DNA of 64,000 bases from an uncultured Clostridia bacterium (GTDB lineage: Bacteria > Bacillota > Clostridia > Oscillospirales > Oscillospiraceae), in NCBI GenBank assembly GCA_947173485.1, contig CAMWFH010000002.1:1-64000 (forward strand), read 5' to 3'. The notes under the pieces were generated by a model. That model had not been told where the DNA came from. It did no database searches and worked only from the letters and a program-made list of their open reading frames with translations. Of this stretch, positions 36,043-45,064 are shown one piece after another. Position 1 is the stretch's first letter, and the number at the start of each line of letters is the position of its first letter. The position numbers and the translations under genes were made by a program.

Positions 36043-36159
36043 GTGCAGCTGAAATTGGAAAAATACGGAAGATATAGATGCTGCGTGTCCTTTGAGATGA
36101 TCGACGCTTTCTGTGCTGGTCAGATCGACCGGGGGTGGACCAAGGACCCTCCGATCTGA
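36043..36159 (+). CDS. small ORF in a short promoter-to-terminator unit, 38 aa
   Basis: The GTG at 36043 follows TTGGAGGA; the frame encodes a 38-residue Cys-containing peptide (KYGRYRCCVSFEMIDAFCAG). The overlapping ATG at 36039 gives only 12 codons. It lies between a promoter with operator (35974-36031) and a strong terminator (36194-36226), giving a transcript of about 210 bases. It may be a small protein or a non-coding RNA. I do not recognise it. Confidence 0.4.
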   Translation: MQLKLEKYGRYRCCVSFEMIDAFCAGQIDRGWTKDPPI

Positions 36160-36193
36160 TCGGGAGAGCGCAGATCCAAATAAACGATGAGGT

Positions 36194-36226
36194 GAGGTCC
36201 CGTCAGGCGGGGGACCTCCTTTTTTT
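36194..36226 (+). terminator. intrinsic terminator
   Basis: GAGGTCCC (36194-36201) pairs with GGGGACCTC (36210-36218) and is followed by eight T. It closes the short unit before the chemoreceptor promoter. Confidence 0.9.
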
Positions 36227-36270
36227 ACCTGTTCCAGATGAAAAAATGGAAAAGAGATGGGAAAAAGCCA

Positions 36271-36300
36271 TTGACGATCCCCCTTTCCAGAACATATAAT
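36271..36300 (+). promoter_or_regulatory. promoter of the chemoreceptor gene
   Basis: TTGACG (36271-36276), an 18-base spacer and TATAAT (36295-36300), 74 bases before the ATG. Confidence 0.7.
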
Positions 36301-36373
36301 AGAGCCGATGAGCCACCGGAGGCGGGGAAGAGAGCGCCGTCCGGGGCGATAAAAAGTTTAGAGGTGGAGAGAG

Positions 36374-38347
36374 ATGGATAGTATCCGCAAAAAGATCACA
36401 GTATGCCTGATGGCAACGGTCCTGCTGGCACTGGCCGCGGTGGGGGCCTCCAGCATCGCCTTGAACTACAGGAGCACCGTGGCGACAGTGGACCAGATGA
36501 TGAGCGAGACCGCCGTGCTGGCGGCGGAGCGTATCGAGCAGGAGCTGACCGCCTATAAGAACGTGGCCATGGATGCCGGCTGCATCCCCCAGCTCTCCGA
36601 CCCCACCGTGCCAGTGGAGGAGAAGCGGGCCATCATCGACGAGCGGGCCGCTATGCACGGATTCCAACGGGGCAATATCGTCGGCTTAGATGGCCGCAGC
36701 ATCTTTGATGGCAAGGACTACTCCGACCGGGAGTATGTGCTGCAGGCCATGGCGGGGAACGTCTATGTGTCTGAGCCTCTGGTCAGCAAGATCACCGGAG
36801 AGCTGTCCATCATGGTGGCGGCGCCCCTCTACGCCGGCGGGAGCCGGGGTGGGCAGATCGTGGGCGTGGTCTACTTCGTGCCGCCGGAGACGTTTTTGAA
36901 CGACATCGTCTCCTCTATCAAGACCAGCCAGAACAGCCGGGCCTATATGATCAACGCCTCCGGCGACACCATCGCCGATGTGACCCTGGACACCATCACT
37001 ACCCAGAACATCGAGCGGGAGGCCCAGAGCGACCGGTCCCTCCAGAGCTTGGCTGCCATCCACGCCGCCATGCGCCAGGGCCGCAACGGCTTCGGCAGCT
37101 TCCGGGCCGCGGACGGCCCCCGCTATGCGGCCTATGCCCCGGTGAGCGACACGGACGGCTGGAGCGTGGCGGTCACCGCCATGAAGAAGGACTACCTGGC
37201 GGATACATACTTCGGGATGTTCATCAATATCCTGGTGATCGTCCTCTCGATCCTGGCCTCTATCGTGGTGGCCTTGAAGCTCTCCAGCAACATCAGCGGT
37301 CCCATGCGCGCCTGCGCCGAGCGGATGAAGCTGCTGGTCCAGGGAGATCTGACCTCGCCGGTCCCTCCCGCCGTCGGAAAGGACGAGACAGCGGAGCTGC
37401 TATGCTCCACCGGGGAGATGGTAGCGGGCCTGAACACCATCATCAGCGATATCGGCTACCTGCTGACAGAGATGGCCGGCCGGAATTTCGATATCCAGTC
37501 CCCCCACCGGGATGCCTATGTGGGCGGCTTCCAGAGCATCCTGCTGTCCATGCGTAACCTCAAGGTGGAGCTGAGCGGCACGATCCGCCAGATCGACTCC
37601 GCCGCCGGCCAGGTCTCCTCCGCCAGCGGACAGGTCTCCATGGGGGCCCAGACCCTGAGCCAGGGCTCCATGGAGCAGGCCAGCGCCATCGAGCAGCTGG
37701 CGGCCACCATCAGCGATATCTCCAACAGCGCCCAGCAGACCGCCGCAGCCGCGGCGGAGGCGGGGCGGTATGTGGAGCAGGCCGGGGGCCAGCTGGGGGT
37801 CAGCGTGGAGCATGTGAAGGAGCTGAACACGGCGATGGAGAAGATCTCCGGGTCCTCCCAGGAGATCTCCAAGATCATCGCCGCCATCGAGAACATCGCT
37901 TTCCAGACCAACATCCTGGCGCTGAACGCCGCGGTGGAGGCGGCCCGGGCCGGCACCGCCGGGAAGGGCTTTGCCGTGGTGGCCGACGAGGTGCGCAACC
38001 TGGCCGCCAAGTCCGACGAGGCCGCCAAGGCCACCAAGGAGCTGATCGAGGGCTCGATCCAGGCCGTGAACGAGGGCCGGACGGCGGTGGAGAACGTCAA
38101 CGTCTCCCTGGAGCAGACCAGCGTCTACGCCGGCCATGTGACCACCCAGATGGGCATCGTGGTGAAGGCGGTAGAGGACCAGACCTCCGCCATCTCCCAG
38201 GTGACCGAGGGCATCGACCAGATCTCCTCCGTGGTCCAGACCAACTCCGCCACGGCGGAGGAAAGTTCCGCGGCCAGCGAGGAGCTGTCCGCCGAGGCGG
38301 CCAGCCTGAAGCAGCTGGTGGGCCAGTTCATCCTGGCCAGGGACTGA
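36374..38347 (+). CDS. methyl-accepting chemotaxis protein, 657 aa
   Basis: A membrane chemoreceptor. Membrane span 1 is at about 9-31 ([19 protein letters not shown]), then an extracellular Cache-type sensor domain to about 275 ([31 protein letters not shown]), then span 2 at about 283-305 ([16 protein letters not shown]). HAMP follows, then the signalling domain with the hairpin tip [20 protein letters not shown] and [15 protein letters not shown]. The sensor has a double-Cache layout, so it binds a small ligand directly. Neighbouring methyltransferase genes suggest a related ligand, but this is only proximity. Start has GAGGTGGAG. Confidence 0.95.
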   Translation: MDSIRKKITVCLMATVLLALAAVGASSIALNYRSTVATVDQMMSETAVLAAERIEQELTAYKNVAMDAGCIPQLSDPTVPVEEKRAIIDERAAMHGFQRGNIVGLDGRSIFDGKDYSDREYVLQAMAGNVYVSEPLVSKITGELSIMVAAPLYAGGSRGGQIVGVVYFVPPETFLNDIVSSIKTSQNSRAYMINASGDTIADVTLDTITTQNIEREAQSDRSLQSLAAIHAAMRQGRNGFGSFRAADGPRYAAYAPVSDTDGWSVAVTAMKKDYLADTYFGMFINILVIVLSILASIVVALKLSSNISGPMRACAERMKLLVQGDLTSPVPPAVGKDETAELLCSTGEMVAGLNTIISDIGYLLTEMAGRNFDIQSPHRDAYVGGFQSILLSMRNLKVELSGTIRQIDSAAGQVSSASGQVSMGAQTLSQGSMEQASAIEQLAATISDISNSAQQTAAAAAEAGRYVEQAGGQLGVSVEHVKELNTAMEKISGSSQEISKIIAAIENIAFQTNILALNAAVEAARAGTAGKGFAVVADEVRNLAAKSDEAAKATKELIEGSIQAVNEGRTAVENVNVSLEQTSVYAGHVTTQMGIVVKAVEDQTSAISQVTEGIDQISSVVQTNSATAEESSAASEELSAEAASLKQLVGQFILARD

Positions 38348-38403
38348 GCATCCCCTGGGAAGAGCCCCAGAGCGGCTGATACCGGCTGACAGAGATATCC
38401 AAA

Positions 38404-38441
38404 AGCGCCCGCCCTCTCCTGTACCGGAGAAGGCGGGCGCT
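38404..38441 (+). terminator. terminator after the chemoreceptor gene
   Basis: AGCGCCCGCC (38404-38413) pairs with GGCGGGCGCT (38432-38441) around an inner hairpin TCTCC/GGAGA. A short T-containing tail follows. Confidence 0.65.
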
Positions 38442-38504
38442 CTGGCTGCCGGCACCCTCTATCCCCCGGCGGCATAGACTGTGGGGAGAGGAGGAGGACT
38501 CTTT

Positions 38505-38756
38505 GTGAACCATTATCTCATCGTCTACCGCTCCATCACCCAGGCCCAGCTGGCTGGCCGGGCCCTGGACAGAGCGGGGATCGGTCATCAGATCCAGCGG
38601 ACGCCGGCGGGCCTGACGGAGCGGGGATGCAGCTACTCTGTCCGGGTGCCGGAGCGCTATGGCCGCCAGGCCCTGGAGCTGCTCCAGGGGGCCCGTCCCG
38701 CTTTCTATACGATCTTCAAGGGCAGCGGCGGCAGCTACGCCGAGCTGGTCCCATGA
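38505..38756 (+). CDS. Se/S carrier-like protein (DUF3343), 83 aa
   Basis: A small protein of the family now called putative Se/S carrier. It opens with HYLIVYRSITQAQLAGRALD and has a Cys in ERGCSYSVRV (about residue 42), the likely carrier residue, and ends in a Tyr-rich tail. The GTG at 38505 follows GAGGAGGAC. Its stop overlaps the ATG of the class V aminotransferase (ATGA), so both are co-translated. Families of this type accompany orphan selD and selenium-dependent molybdenum hydroxylases; selD itself is not in this window. Confidence 0.8.
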   Translation: MNHYLIVYRSITQAQLAGRALDRAGIGHQIQRTPAGLTERGCSYSVRVPERYGRQALELLQGARPAFYTIFKGSGGSYAELVP

Positions 38757-39889
38757 TCTACTTCGACGCCTCCGCTACCACGCTGCAAAAGCCCTCCGCC
38801 GTCCGGCGGGCTGTGGAGGAGGCTCTGTGCCATATGAGCTCTCCAGGACGGGGAGGCTATCCCTCCACCCGCCGGGCGGAGGAGCTGCTGCTCACGGCCC
38901 GGACGGAGCTGGGGGAGATGTTCGGCGTGTCGGACCCCCAGCGGGTGGTGTTCACATCCAACGCCACCCACGGGCTGAACATCGCTATCCGCACCCTGGT
39001 CCATGACGGCAGCCAGGTGGTCATCTCCGGCTATGAACACAACGCCGTCACCCGGACCCTCCACGCCTTCCGGGACTTGGACCTGCGGGTCGCCGACGGC
39101 CCCCTGTTCGACAGCGCCGCCATGGTCCACCGGTTCCGGGAGCTGATCGGGCCGGAGACCGATTGCGTCATCTGCACCCATGTCTCCAACGTGTTCGGCT
39201 TCGTCCTGCCGGTGGAGGCGGTGGCAGCGATCTGCCGGGAGAGGGGGGTGCCCCTGATCGTGGACGCCTCCCAGTCGGCGGGGACGCTGCCGGTGGACCT
39301 GGAGGACTGGGGGGCGGCCTTCGTGGCCATGCCGGGCCACAAGGGCCTCTACGGCCCCCAGGGCACCGGCATCCTCCTCTGCGGCGGGGAGACGGCGGCG
39401 CCTCTGCTCTATGGCGGCACCGGCAGCAGCTCCAAGGAACAGGATATGCCGGACATCCTGCCGGACCGGCTGGAGGCGGGCACCCATGATCTGCCTGGAG
39501 TGGCGGGGCTGCTGGCGGGGGCCCGGTTCGTCCGCTCCATCGGGACCGGGCGCATCCGGGAACACGCCGTAGTATTGAAGGAGCAGCTGCTCCGGGCCTT
39601 GGAGCGGGACCGCCGGTTCATCCCCTACGGCACCCACGATCCCCAGGCCCAGGTGGGCGTCCTGTCCTTCCAGGCGGCGGGCATGGACTCGGAGGTGCTG
39701 GGGGAGGCTCTGGCGGCCCGGAACATCGCCCTGCGGGCGGGCTTCCACTGCGCGCCCCTGGCCCACCGCACCGCCGGCACCATCGACCGGGGGACGGTCC
39801 GCTTCTCCGTCTCCGCCTTCAATCTGGGGGGCGAGGTGGCCGGCCTGCTGAGTGCTTTGAACGAGATCGTCCCGCCGCTGCGGGGGTAA
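38753..39889 (+). CDS. class V aminotransferase, EF2568-type cysteine desulfurase family, 378 aa
   Basis: A PLP enzyme likely to release sulfur or selenium from Cys or Sec. It has YFDASATT at the start, the cofactor motif AMPGHKGLYGPQGTG (Lys about 202), and a C-terminal catalytic Cys in RAGFHCAPLAHRTAG (about 336). The HKGLYGPQGTG form is that of the EF2568-like group linked to labile selenium metabolism. It is translationally coupled to the DUF3343 gene. No scaffold gene follows, unlike nifS at 21.8 kb, so it probably serves another pathway than Fe-S clusters. Confidence 0.88.
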   Translation: MIYFDASATTLQKPSAVRRAVEEALCHMSSPGRGGYPSTRRAEELLLTARTELGEMFGVSDPQRVVFTSNATHGLNIAIRTLVHDGSQVVISGYEHNAVTRTLHAFRDLDLRVADGPLFDSAAMVHRFRELIGPETDCVICTHVSNVFGFVLPVEAVAAICRERGVPLIVDASQSAGTLPVDLEDWGAAFVAMPGHKGLYGPQGTGILLCGGETAAPLLYGGTGSSSKEQDMPDILPDRLEAGTHDLPGVAGLLAGARFVRSIGTGRIREHAVVLKEQLLRALERDRRFIPYGTHDPQAQVGVLSFQAAGMDSEVLGEALAARNIALRAGFHCAPLAHRTAGTIDRGTVRFSVSAFNLGGEVAGLLSALNEIVPPLRG

Positions 39890-39929
39890 GGGATGCTTTG
39901 GCTTTTATTTATCCAACTAAGATAGGAGT

Positions 39930-39962
39930 GGCGCGCCGGGGCTCCCGGTGCGCCGCCCTTCT
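39930..39962 (+). terminator. terminator, first copy of a repeated hairpin
   Basis: GGCGCGCCGGGG, loop CTC, CCGGTGCGCC, then CCCTTCTTT. A near-identical hairpin follows the next gene at 41510. Confidence 0.7.
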
Positions 39963-39965
39963 TTA

Positions 39966-39994
39966 CTTTGCAAAAAACGATTGATTTTGCAAAG
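39966..39994. promoter_or_regulatory. inverted repeat CTTTGCAAAA-N9-TTTTGCAAAG
   Basis: Perfect 10-base arms (39966-39975, 39985-39994) upstream of the AlbA_2 gene. A further palindrome GTTTGCAAAC occurs at about 40070, inside its first codons. This is a likely autoregulatory operator region. Confidence 0.5.
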
Positions 39995-40037
39995 AAGATC
40001 TGTTATCCTTAGCTTGATAGAAGGAGGTGTTAGCTTG

Positions 40038-41504
40038 TTGACCGAAGAATTGATAGAATTAGCAAAGAGAGTTTGCAAACAGAAGGCGGAAGAGCAAACT
40101 GTTGAGGTGAAAGCCGCCCACATAGACTGCCCGAAGCGGTTATATGATACCCTGTCCAGCTTCTCCAACCAGGACAGCGGCGGGGTGATCTTGTTTGGGA
40201 TCGATGAAGCTGCCGGGTTCAAGACAGTCGGCATCTATGATGCACAGGACCTCCAAAAGAAGGTGACAGAGCAGTGCCAGCAGATGGAGCCTCCGGTCCG
40301 TGCGGTCTTCACCCTTGCCGGGCTGGATGGCTGTACTATCTGTTCCGCGGAGATCCCAGCGATCGATATTGCAGAGCGCCCCTGCTATTATCGCGGCGCA
40401 GGCCGGACAAAGGGGGCGTATATCCGTGTGGGAGATGCGGATCTGCCCATGACAGACTATGAACTGTACAGCTATGAGGCGTTTCGCAAGCATCTGCGGG
40501 ATGATGAGCGTCCTGTGGAAAGGGCGTCCCTCGGCCTGCTGGACCAGGACAGGCTCCAGCAGTATATCTTGCAGAAAAGCATCGAACGTCCAGGGTTTGC
40601 GCAGCTTGCGCCGGAACAGGCCCGTGAGATGCTGAATTTGACAAGGAACGGTGTCCCCACCCTGGCGGCGGTCCTGCATTTCTGCGTATATCCCCAGGGC
40701 TATTTCCCGCAGCTGGCTATCACTGCCATCGTCGTCCCCGGCACAGAGATCGGAGACACAGCAGCCGACTCCGCCCGCTTTATAGATAATAAAAGGATCG
40801 AAGGGACGATCCCTGCCATGGTGGAAGGGGCGCTGAATTTCTGCAAGCGCAATATGAGGACCCGGACCATCATCGAGCCGGAGACCGGTATCCGCAGCGA
40901 TCGGACAGAGTATCCGCTGGACGCCCTGCGGGAGGCGATCTTGAACGCGTTGATCCACCGGGATTACAGCGTCTATTCCGAGGGCACACCAGTACAGATC
41001 GACTTTTTTACGGACCGGTTGGAGATCCATAGCCCCGGCGGCCTGTATGGCAGGATGAACGTGGAGCAGCTGGGGATCGCCAAGCCGGATCTGCGCAATC
41101 CCGCCTTGGCCGTCATGGCGGAGGCGCTGACCGGCGCGGAGAACCGGTATTCCGGCATCCCGACCATGCGCCGTGCCATGCGTGAGCATGGCCTTCCAGA
41201 GCCTAAGTTTGAAGACCGGCGGCATGAATTTGTGGTCACTTTCTATAACGGCGGCACCGGCCAGCAGGATGTGTCCCTTTTGCCGGAGCGTTCCCGGAGC
41301 GCTCCCGAAGACCTGCTGGGATTTTGCCGCACGCCCCGCAGCCGCCAGGAGATCGCGGACTACCTCAACGTAAAGACCGTGTTCTATGCGATGAAGCACT
41401 ACGTCGAGCCCCTCCTGCAAAGTGGGCAGCTGGCGATGACGATACCTGAGAAGCCCAAGAGCAGGAACCAGAGATATGTGACCGCAGAGCGGACGGATGG
41501 ATAG
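40038..41504 (+). CDS. AlbA_2 (Schlafen-type) putative transcriptional regulator, 488 aa
   Basis: A soluble protein with an N-terminal AlbA_2 domain (about 18-130: EEQTVEVKAAHIDCPKRLYD, NQDSGGVILFGIDEAA) and a C-terminal ATPase-like dimer region typical of the family (DALREAILNALIHRDYS, RLEIHSPGGLYG at about 330-360, IPTMRRAMREHGLPEP). A final winged-helix segment (FCRTPRSRQEIADYLNVKTV) fits DNA binding. The start is TTG 40038 (or 40035) after AAGGAGGTG. GC is lower than its neighbours and the gene is bracketed by twin terminators, suggesting later acquisition. It may regulate itself through the TTTGCAAA repeats upstream. Confidence 0.87.
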   Translation: MTEELIELAKRVCKQKAEEQTVEVKAAHIDCPKRLYDTLSSFSNQDSGGVILFGIDEAAGFKTVGIYDAQDLQKKVTEQCQQMEPPVRAVFTLAGLDGCTICSAEIPAIDIAERPCYYRGAGRTKGAYIRVGDADLPMTDYELYSYEAFRKHLRDDERPVERASLGLLDQDRLQQYILQKSIERPGFAQLAPEQAREMLNLTRNGVPTLAAVLHFCVYPQGYFPQLAITAIVVPGTEIGDTAADSARFIDNKRIEGTIPAMVEGALNFCKRNMRTRTIIEPETGIRSDRTEYPLDALREAILNALIHRDYSVYSEGTPVQIDFFTDRLEIHSPGGLYGRMNVEQLGIAKPDLRNPALAVMAEALTGAENRYSGIPTMRRAMREHGLPEPKFEDRRHEFVVTFYNGGTGQQDVSLLPERSRSAPEDLLGFCRTPRSRQEIADYLNVKTVFYAMKHYVEPLLQSGQLAMTIPEKPKSRNQRYVTAERTDG

Positions 41505-41509
41505 GAGCA

Positions 41510-41540
41510 GCGCGCCGGGGCTCCCGGCGCGCCGCCTTTT
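41510..41540 (+). terminator. terminator, second copy of the repeated hairpin
   Basis: GCGCGCCGGGG, loop CTC, CCGGCGCGCC, then GCCTTTT. It differs from the copy at 39930 by few bases and closes the AlbA_2 gene. Confidence 0.8.
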
Positions 41541-41676
41541 CTGGGCCGGGAAAAAGAAGGGGGCAGACATTGGAAAAATCCTTGCATTTTTCCGCCGGGT
41601 ATTATACAATACTGCTATCTATGGATATTCTGGGAGACTGGCGTCCTGCGCCGGCCGGCCCGAAGGAGGGAAGGCT

Positions 41677-42546
41677 ATGCTGGAGGGGATCGTGGAGAAG
41701 GTGAGCAGCTTCCTGCTGACGATCGAAGTGACGGACCTTTTGGATATGGCGATCATCGCCTATCTGATCTACCGCCTCCTGTCGCTGCTGAAAAGCAGCA
41801 GCAGCCTGCGGGTGCTGAAGGGGATCCTGGTGGTGCTGGGGGCGCTGTGGCTGTCCTCTGTTTTGCAGCTCCATGCGCTGAGCTATCTGCTCAACCATAT
41901 GGTGGAGATGGGCCTGCTGGCGCTGATCGTCCTGTTCCAGCCGGAGATCCGGCGGATCCTGGAGCAGATGGGCAGCAGCCGCTTCGCCCTCTTCCGTATG
42001 TTCAACTTCAATAAAGCGGTGGAGCCGGGCGTGATCGACTGCGCCATCCATGAGACCGCCGCCGCCTGCGCCGACATGAGCGCCAGCCGCACCGGGGCGC
42101 TGATCGTCTTTGAGCGGGAGGACCTGCTGGACGAGGTCTTGCGCAGCGGCACCAAGCTGGACGCCGAGGTGTCCGGCGAGCTGCTGAAGAACATCTTCTT
42201 CGTCAAGGCCCCCATGCACGACGGGGCCGCCATCATCCGCCAGGGCCGGGTGCTGGGGGCGGGGTGTATGCTGCCCCTGAGCCACAATGTGAACCTGAGC
42301 CGGGACCTGGGGATGCGCCACCGGGCCGGCATCGGCATGAGCGAGAACTCTGACGCGGTGGTGGTGCTGGTCAGCGAGGAGACCGGGTCCATCTCCGTGG
42401 CCATCGGCGGGATGCTCAAGCGCCATCTCACCACCGATACCCTGGAGCAGATCCTCCGCCGGGAGCTGCTGCCCCCGGAAGAGCCGGTCAAGGAGAGCCG
42501 CTTCCCCATGCTGAAACGGAAGAAGGAGGAGCGAGACCATGGGTAA
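41677..42546 (+). CDS. cdaA: diadenylate cyclase CdaA, 289 aa
   Basis: Makes c-di-AMP from two ATP at the membrane. Three N-terminal spans (about 17-38, 42-60, 66-82) precede the DAC domain, with the catalytic DGA in MHDGAAII (about 187) and RHR in MRHRAGIGMSE (about 212). GGTCTC-free C-terminus is charged (MLKRKKEERDHG). The start follows GAAGGAGGGA. The last codons overlap the start of cdaR by 8 bases. The usual third gene glmM is not adjacent. Confidence 0.95.
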   Translation: MLEGIVEKVSSFLLTIEVTDLLDMAIIAYLIYRLLSLLKSSSSLRVLKGILVVLGALWLSSVLQLHALSYLLNHMVEMGLLALIVLFQPEIRRILEQMGSSRFALFRMFNFNKAVEPGVIDCAIHETAAACADMSASRTGALIVFEREDLLDEVLRSGTKLDAEVSGELLKNIFFVKAPMHDGAAIIRQGRVLGAGCMLPLSHNVNLSRDLGMRHRAGIGMSENSDAVVVLVSEETGSISVAIGGMLKRHLTTDTLEQILRRELLPPEEPVKESRFPMLKRKKEERDHG

Positions 42547-43774
42547 CATCAGCCACAGCAAAGGCTTCCTGATCGCGGTGTCTATCCTATCCGCCATGAT
42601 CCTATGGCTCTATGTGGACAAAGTCGGGGGACAACCGATCGATAGCAAGTGGATCAGCGTCCCGGTGGAGTTCGTGGGGGAGAACGACGTGCTGGCCCAG
42701 CGGGGGCTGATGCTCACCACCGGTCAGGACGTGACCGTCCGGTTCCGGGTCCTGGGCCTCCGGGAGCCCATCGGCGATATCAACACCAAGCGGGACCAGT
42801 TCCGGGTCACGGTGGACCTGACCCGCCTGACCACCATCGGTCCCCACACATTAGATTTCAATGTGATCTTCCCCGACAGCGTGTCGGCCCGGGACTATAC
42901 CGTGATCGACAAGAGCCCCCAGACCATCACTGTCACCGTGGCGGAGATGAGCCAGAAGGAGATCCCCATCCGCTGTGAGATCGTGGGGGAGGTGCCGGAG
43001 GGCTATATGGCCGACCTGCCCCAGCTCTCGCCCAGCACCCTGGTCGTCCGGGGCCAGCAGGCCAGCATCAACGAGATCGACCACGCCCAGGTGATCGTCG
43101 ATATGACCGGGGCCTCCGAGACCGTCACCACCTCCACGGGCTTCACCCTCCACAGCCGGAGCGGGGAGGAGATCGACCGGGATATCTGCCGGGTCAGCAC
43201 GGAGACCGTGGAGGTGATGGTGCCGGTGCTGACCATCAAAGAGATGCCCCTGGTGGTGAACCTGATCGAGAGCCCCGGCTCCACCACTAAGAACGTCAAG
43301 ATCTTCCCCTCCTCCGTCATGGTGGCGGGGGAGACCATGAGCATCAGCACCCTGGACAGCATCATCCTCTCCTCCATCGACCTCAAGACCGTCATGGAGG
43401 ACACCACCCTGGAGGTCCCCATCCCCCTGCCGGCCAACTCCCGGCTGATCGAGGGGGAGGATACTGCCCAGGTGACCATCCACTTTGAAGGACTGTCCAC
43501 CCGGACGGTCAATGTGACCAATATCACCACCCAGGGCGAGCTGCCGGAGGGCCAGCGGGTCAGTCTGGTCACCCGGAGCATGGGGGTGACCCTCCGGGGC
43601 CCGGCGGAGGAGCTGGAGGCTGTGGAGGAGTACAACGTCCGCATCGTGGCGGACCTGAGCAATGTCAACGCCGCCAGCGGCACCTACACGGTCCCCGCGG
43701 CGGTCTATGTGGACGATGTCCAGAACGTGGGGGCCATCGGCGAGTACCAGGTGATGGTCCGTATCCGAAAGTAG
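42539..43774 (+). CDS. cdaR: CdaA regulator CdaR (YbbR domains), 411 aa
   Basis: Membrane-anchored extracytoplasmic partner that controls CdaA. One N-terminal span (FLIAVSILSAMILWLYVD) is followed by four YbbR repeats, seen as recurring beta units such as VPVEFVGENDVLAQRGLM and VMVPVLTIKEMPLVVNLI. It overlaps cdaA by 8 bases and is followed 11 bases later by the RseC gene. Confidence 0.92.
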   Translation: MGNISHSKGFLIAVSILSAMILWLYVDKVGGQPIDSKWISVPVEFVGENDVLAQRGLMLTTGQDVTVRFRVLGLREPIGDINTKRDQFRVTVDLTRLTTIGPHTLDFNVIFPDSVSARDYTVIDKSPQTITVTVAEMSQKEIPIRCEIVGEVPEGYMADLPQLSPSTLVVRGQQASINEIDHAQVIVDMTGASETVTTSTGFTLHSRSGEEIDRDICRVSTETVEVMVPVLTIKEMPLVVNLIESPGSTTKNVKIFPSSVMVAGETMSISTLDSIILSSIDLKTVMEDTTLEVPIPLPANSRLIEGEDTAQVTIHFEGLSTRTVNVTNITTQGELPEGQRVSLVTRSMGVTLRGPAEELEAVEEYNVRIVADLSNVNAASGTYTVPAAVYVDDVQNVGAIGEYQVMVRIRK

Positions 43775-43785
43775 GAGGGGAGCGG

Positions 43786-44181
43786 ATGACCCAGATCGCG
43801 ACCGTGGAGGAGCGGCTGCGCCCCGGCCTGGTGCGCATCGCCGTGGCCCGGGAGACCGCCTGCGGCCATGACTGCGCCCACTGCGGCGGCTGCGGCGCGG
43901 CGGGGGGCCAGGTCCTCCGGGTGTCTGCCGCCGACCCGCTGGACACGGCCCCCGGCGACAAGGTGGTAGTGGAAAGCGACACCGGGCAGGTGCTCTCGGC
44001 GGCGGCCCTGGTGTACCTCCTGCCTCTGCTCGGGCTGCTGGCAGGGTGCTTTGCCGCCGCCTCCCTGGGGGGCTGGGGCCAGGCCGCCGGCGGCGCCGCG
44101 GGCCTCTTCCTGGGGATGGCGCCGGCTGTGGTCCTCTCCCGCCGGCGGCGGATCGCCTTCCGCATCCTGGAGAAGCTGTAG
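43786..44181 (+). CDS. rseC: RseC/MucC-family (SoxR reducing) protein, 131 aa
   Basis: A small membrane protein of the RseC family that in Proteobacteria affects sigma-E, and in Clostridia sits near Rnf or Fe-S related functions. The Cys cluster CGHDCAHCGGCG (about 23-34) is typical and likely binds an Fe-S cluster or takes part in redox. Two membrane spans follow (about 65-82 and 90-106). It is close downstream of cdaR and 1 base before the DUF5685 gene. Its exact role here is unknown. Confidence 0.85.
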   Translation: MTQIATVEERLRPGLVRIAVARETACGHDCAHCGGCGAAGGQVLRVSAADPLDTAPGDKVVVESDTGQVLSAAALVYLLPLLGLLAGCFAAASLGGWGQAAGGAAGLFLGMAPAVVLSRRRRIAFRILEKL

Positions 44182-44182
44182 G

Positions 44183-45064
44183 ATGTACGGCTATGTCCGG
44201 CCGGCCATGGACCGGCTCAGCGGGGAGGAGCGGGAGCTGTTCCAGGCGGCCTACTGCGGCCTCTGCCGGGCCATGGGCCGGCGGTACGGCCAGTGGAGCC
44301 GGGTGCTGCTCAACTATGATTTCACCTTCCTGGCGATCCTCCTGTCCCCCGCCACGGACCGCTCCTGCCGCCGGTGCCCCGCAGTCTGCTTCCAGGCGCG
44401 GTGGGGCCTGGAGGGGGACAAGGCCCTGGACCTGGCGGCGGACTGCACCGTGCTCTTAGCCTGGTGGCAGCTCCAGGACAGCGTCGCCGACGACAGTCCC
44501 CTGGGGGGACTGCCCAGCCGCCTTCTTTCCCAGACCCTGCGCCGGGCTTACCGGACCGCCGCCGCTGCCCGCCCCGCCTTCGATGCCGCCGTCCAGGCCC
44601 AGCTGGCCCGGCTGGCGGCCCTGGAGCGGGCCGGCTGCGCCAGTCTGGACCAGCCGGCGGATGCCTTTGCCCAGCTGCTCGCCGGTGTGGCGGAGGAGGT
44701 GGAGGACCCGGTAGGCCGGCGGGTGCTCTGCCAGCTTTTTTACCATCTGGGCCGCTGGGTCTACCTGGCCGACGCGGCGGACGACCTGGCCAAGGACGCC
44801 GCCCGGGGCCGCTACAACCCGCTGATCGGCCGATTCGGCCTGGGCGATGGGCGGTGGACGCCGGAGGCGAAGGAGGTCCTGGGGCGGACCATGGACCTCT
44901 CCATCCGGCAGATGGCGGCGGCCTTCGAGCTGTGGGACTTCGGTCCCTGGGCGGGCATCATCCGGGCCACCCTCTACCAGGGGCTCTATGCCGTGGGGCA
45001 TAGCGTGCTGGAGGGGGACTTCCACAAAAGACGGCCCCGCCGGGGGCGTAAGGAGCAGATATGA
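44183..45064 (+). CDS. DUF5685 family protein, 293 aa
   Basis: A Clostridia protein of unknown function. Conserved-looking parts are [40 protein letters not shown] and [13 protein letters not shown], then [10 protein letters not shown] and [20 protein letters not shown]. The YCGLC and CRRCP cysteines could bind a metal or an Fe-S cluster. It is largely helical ([15 protein letters not shown] is a conserved DDxx-like turn). The stop overlaps the ATG of the DnaJ-like gene, so they are co-translated, which points to a shared function. Confidence 0.78.
   Translation: MYGYVRPAMDRLSGEERELFQAAYCGLCRAMGRRYGQWSRVLLNYDFTFLAILLSPATDRSCRRCPAVCFQARWGLEGDKALDLAADCTVLLAWWQLQDSVADDSPLGGLPSRLLSQTLRRAYRTAAAARPAFDAAVQAQLARLAALERAGCASLDQPADAFAQLLAGVAEEVEDPVGRRVLCQLFYHLGRWVYLADAADDLAKDAARGRYNPLIGRFGLGDGRWTPEAKEVLGRTMDLSIRQMAAAFELWDFGPWAGIIRATLYQGLYAVGHSVLEGDFHKRRPRRGRKEQI

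Noticed and set aside
36039..36077. 12-codon frame from ATG 36039
   Set aside because: It has the same ribosome binding site as the longer GTG frame at 36043 but ends at once; it may compete but is not reported as a gene.
36301..36373. A c-di-GMP or other riboswitch in the chemoreceptor leader
   Set aside because: I could not find the conserved core of any known riboswitch; the 73-base leader is too short for most.
38481..38504. Earlier in-frame start of the DUF3343 gene at 38481
   Set aside because: The family N-terminus begins at the GTG at 38505, which also has the better-placed GAGGAGGAC.
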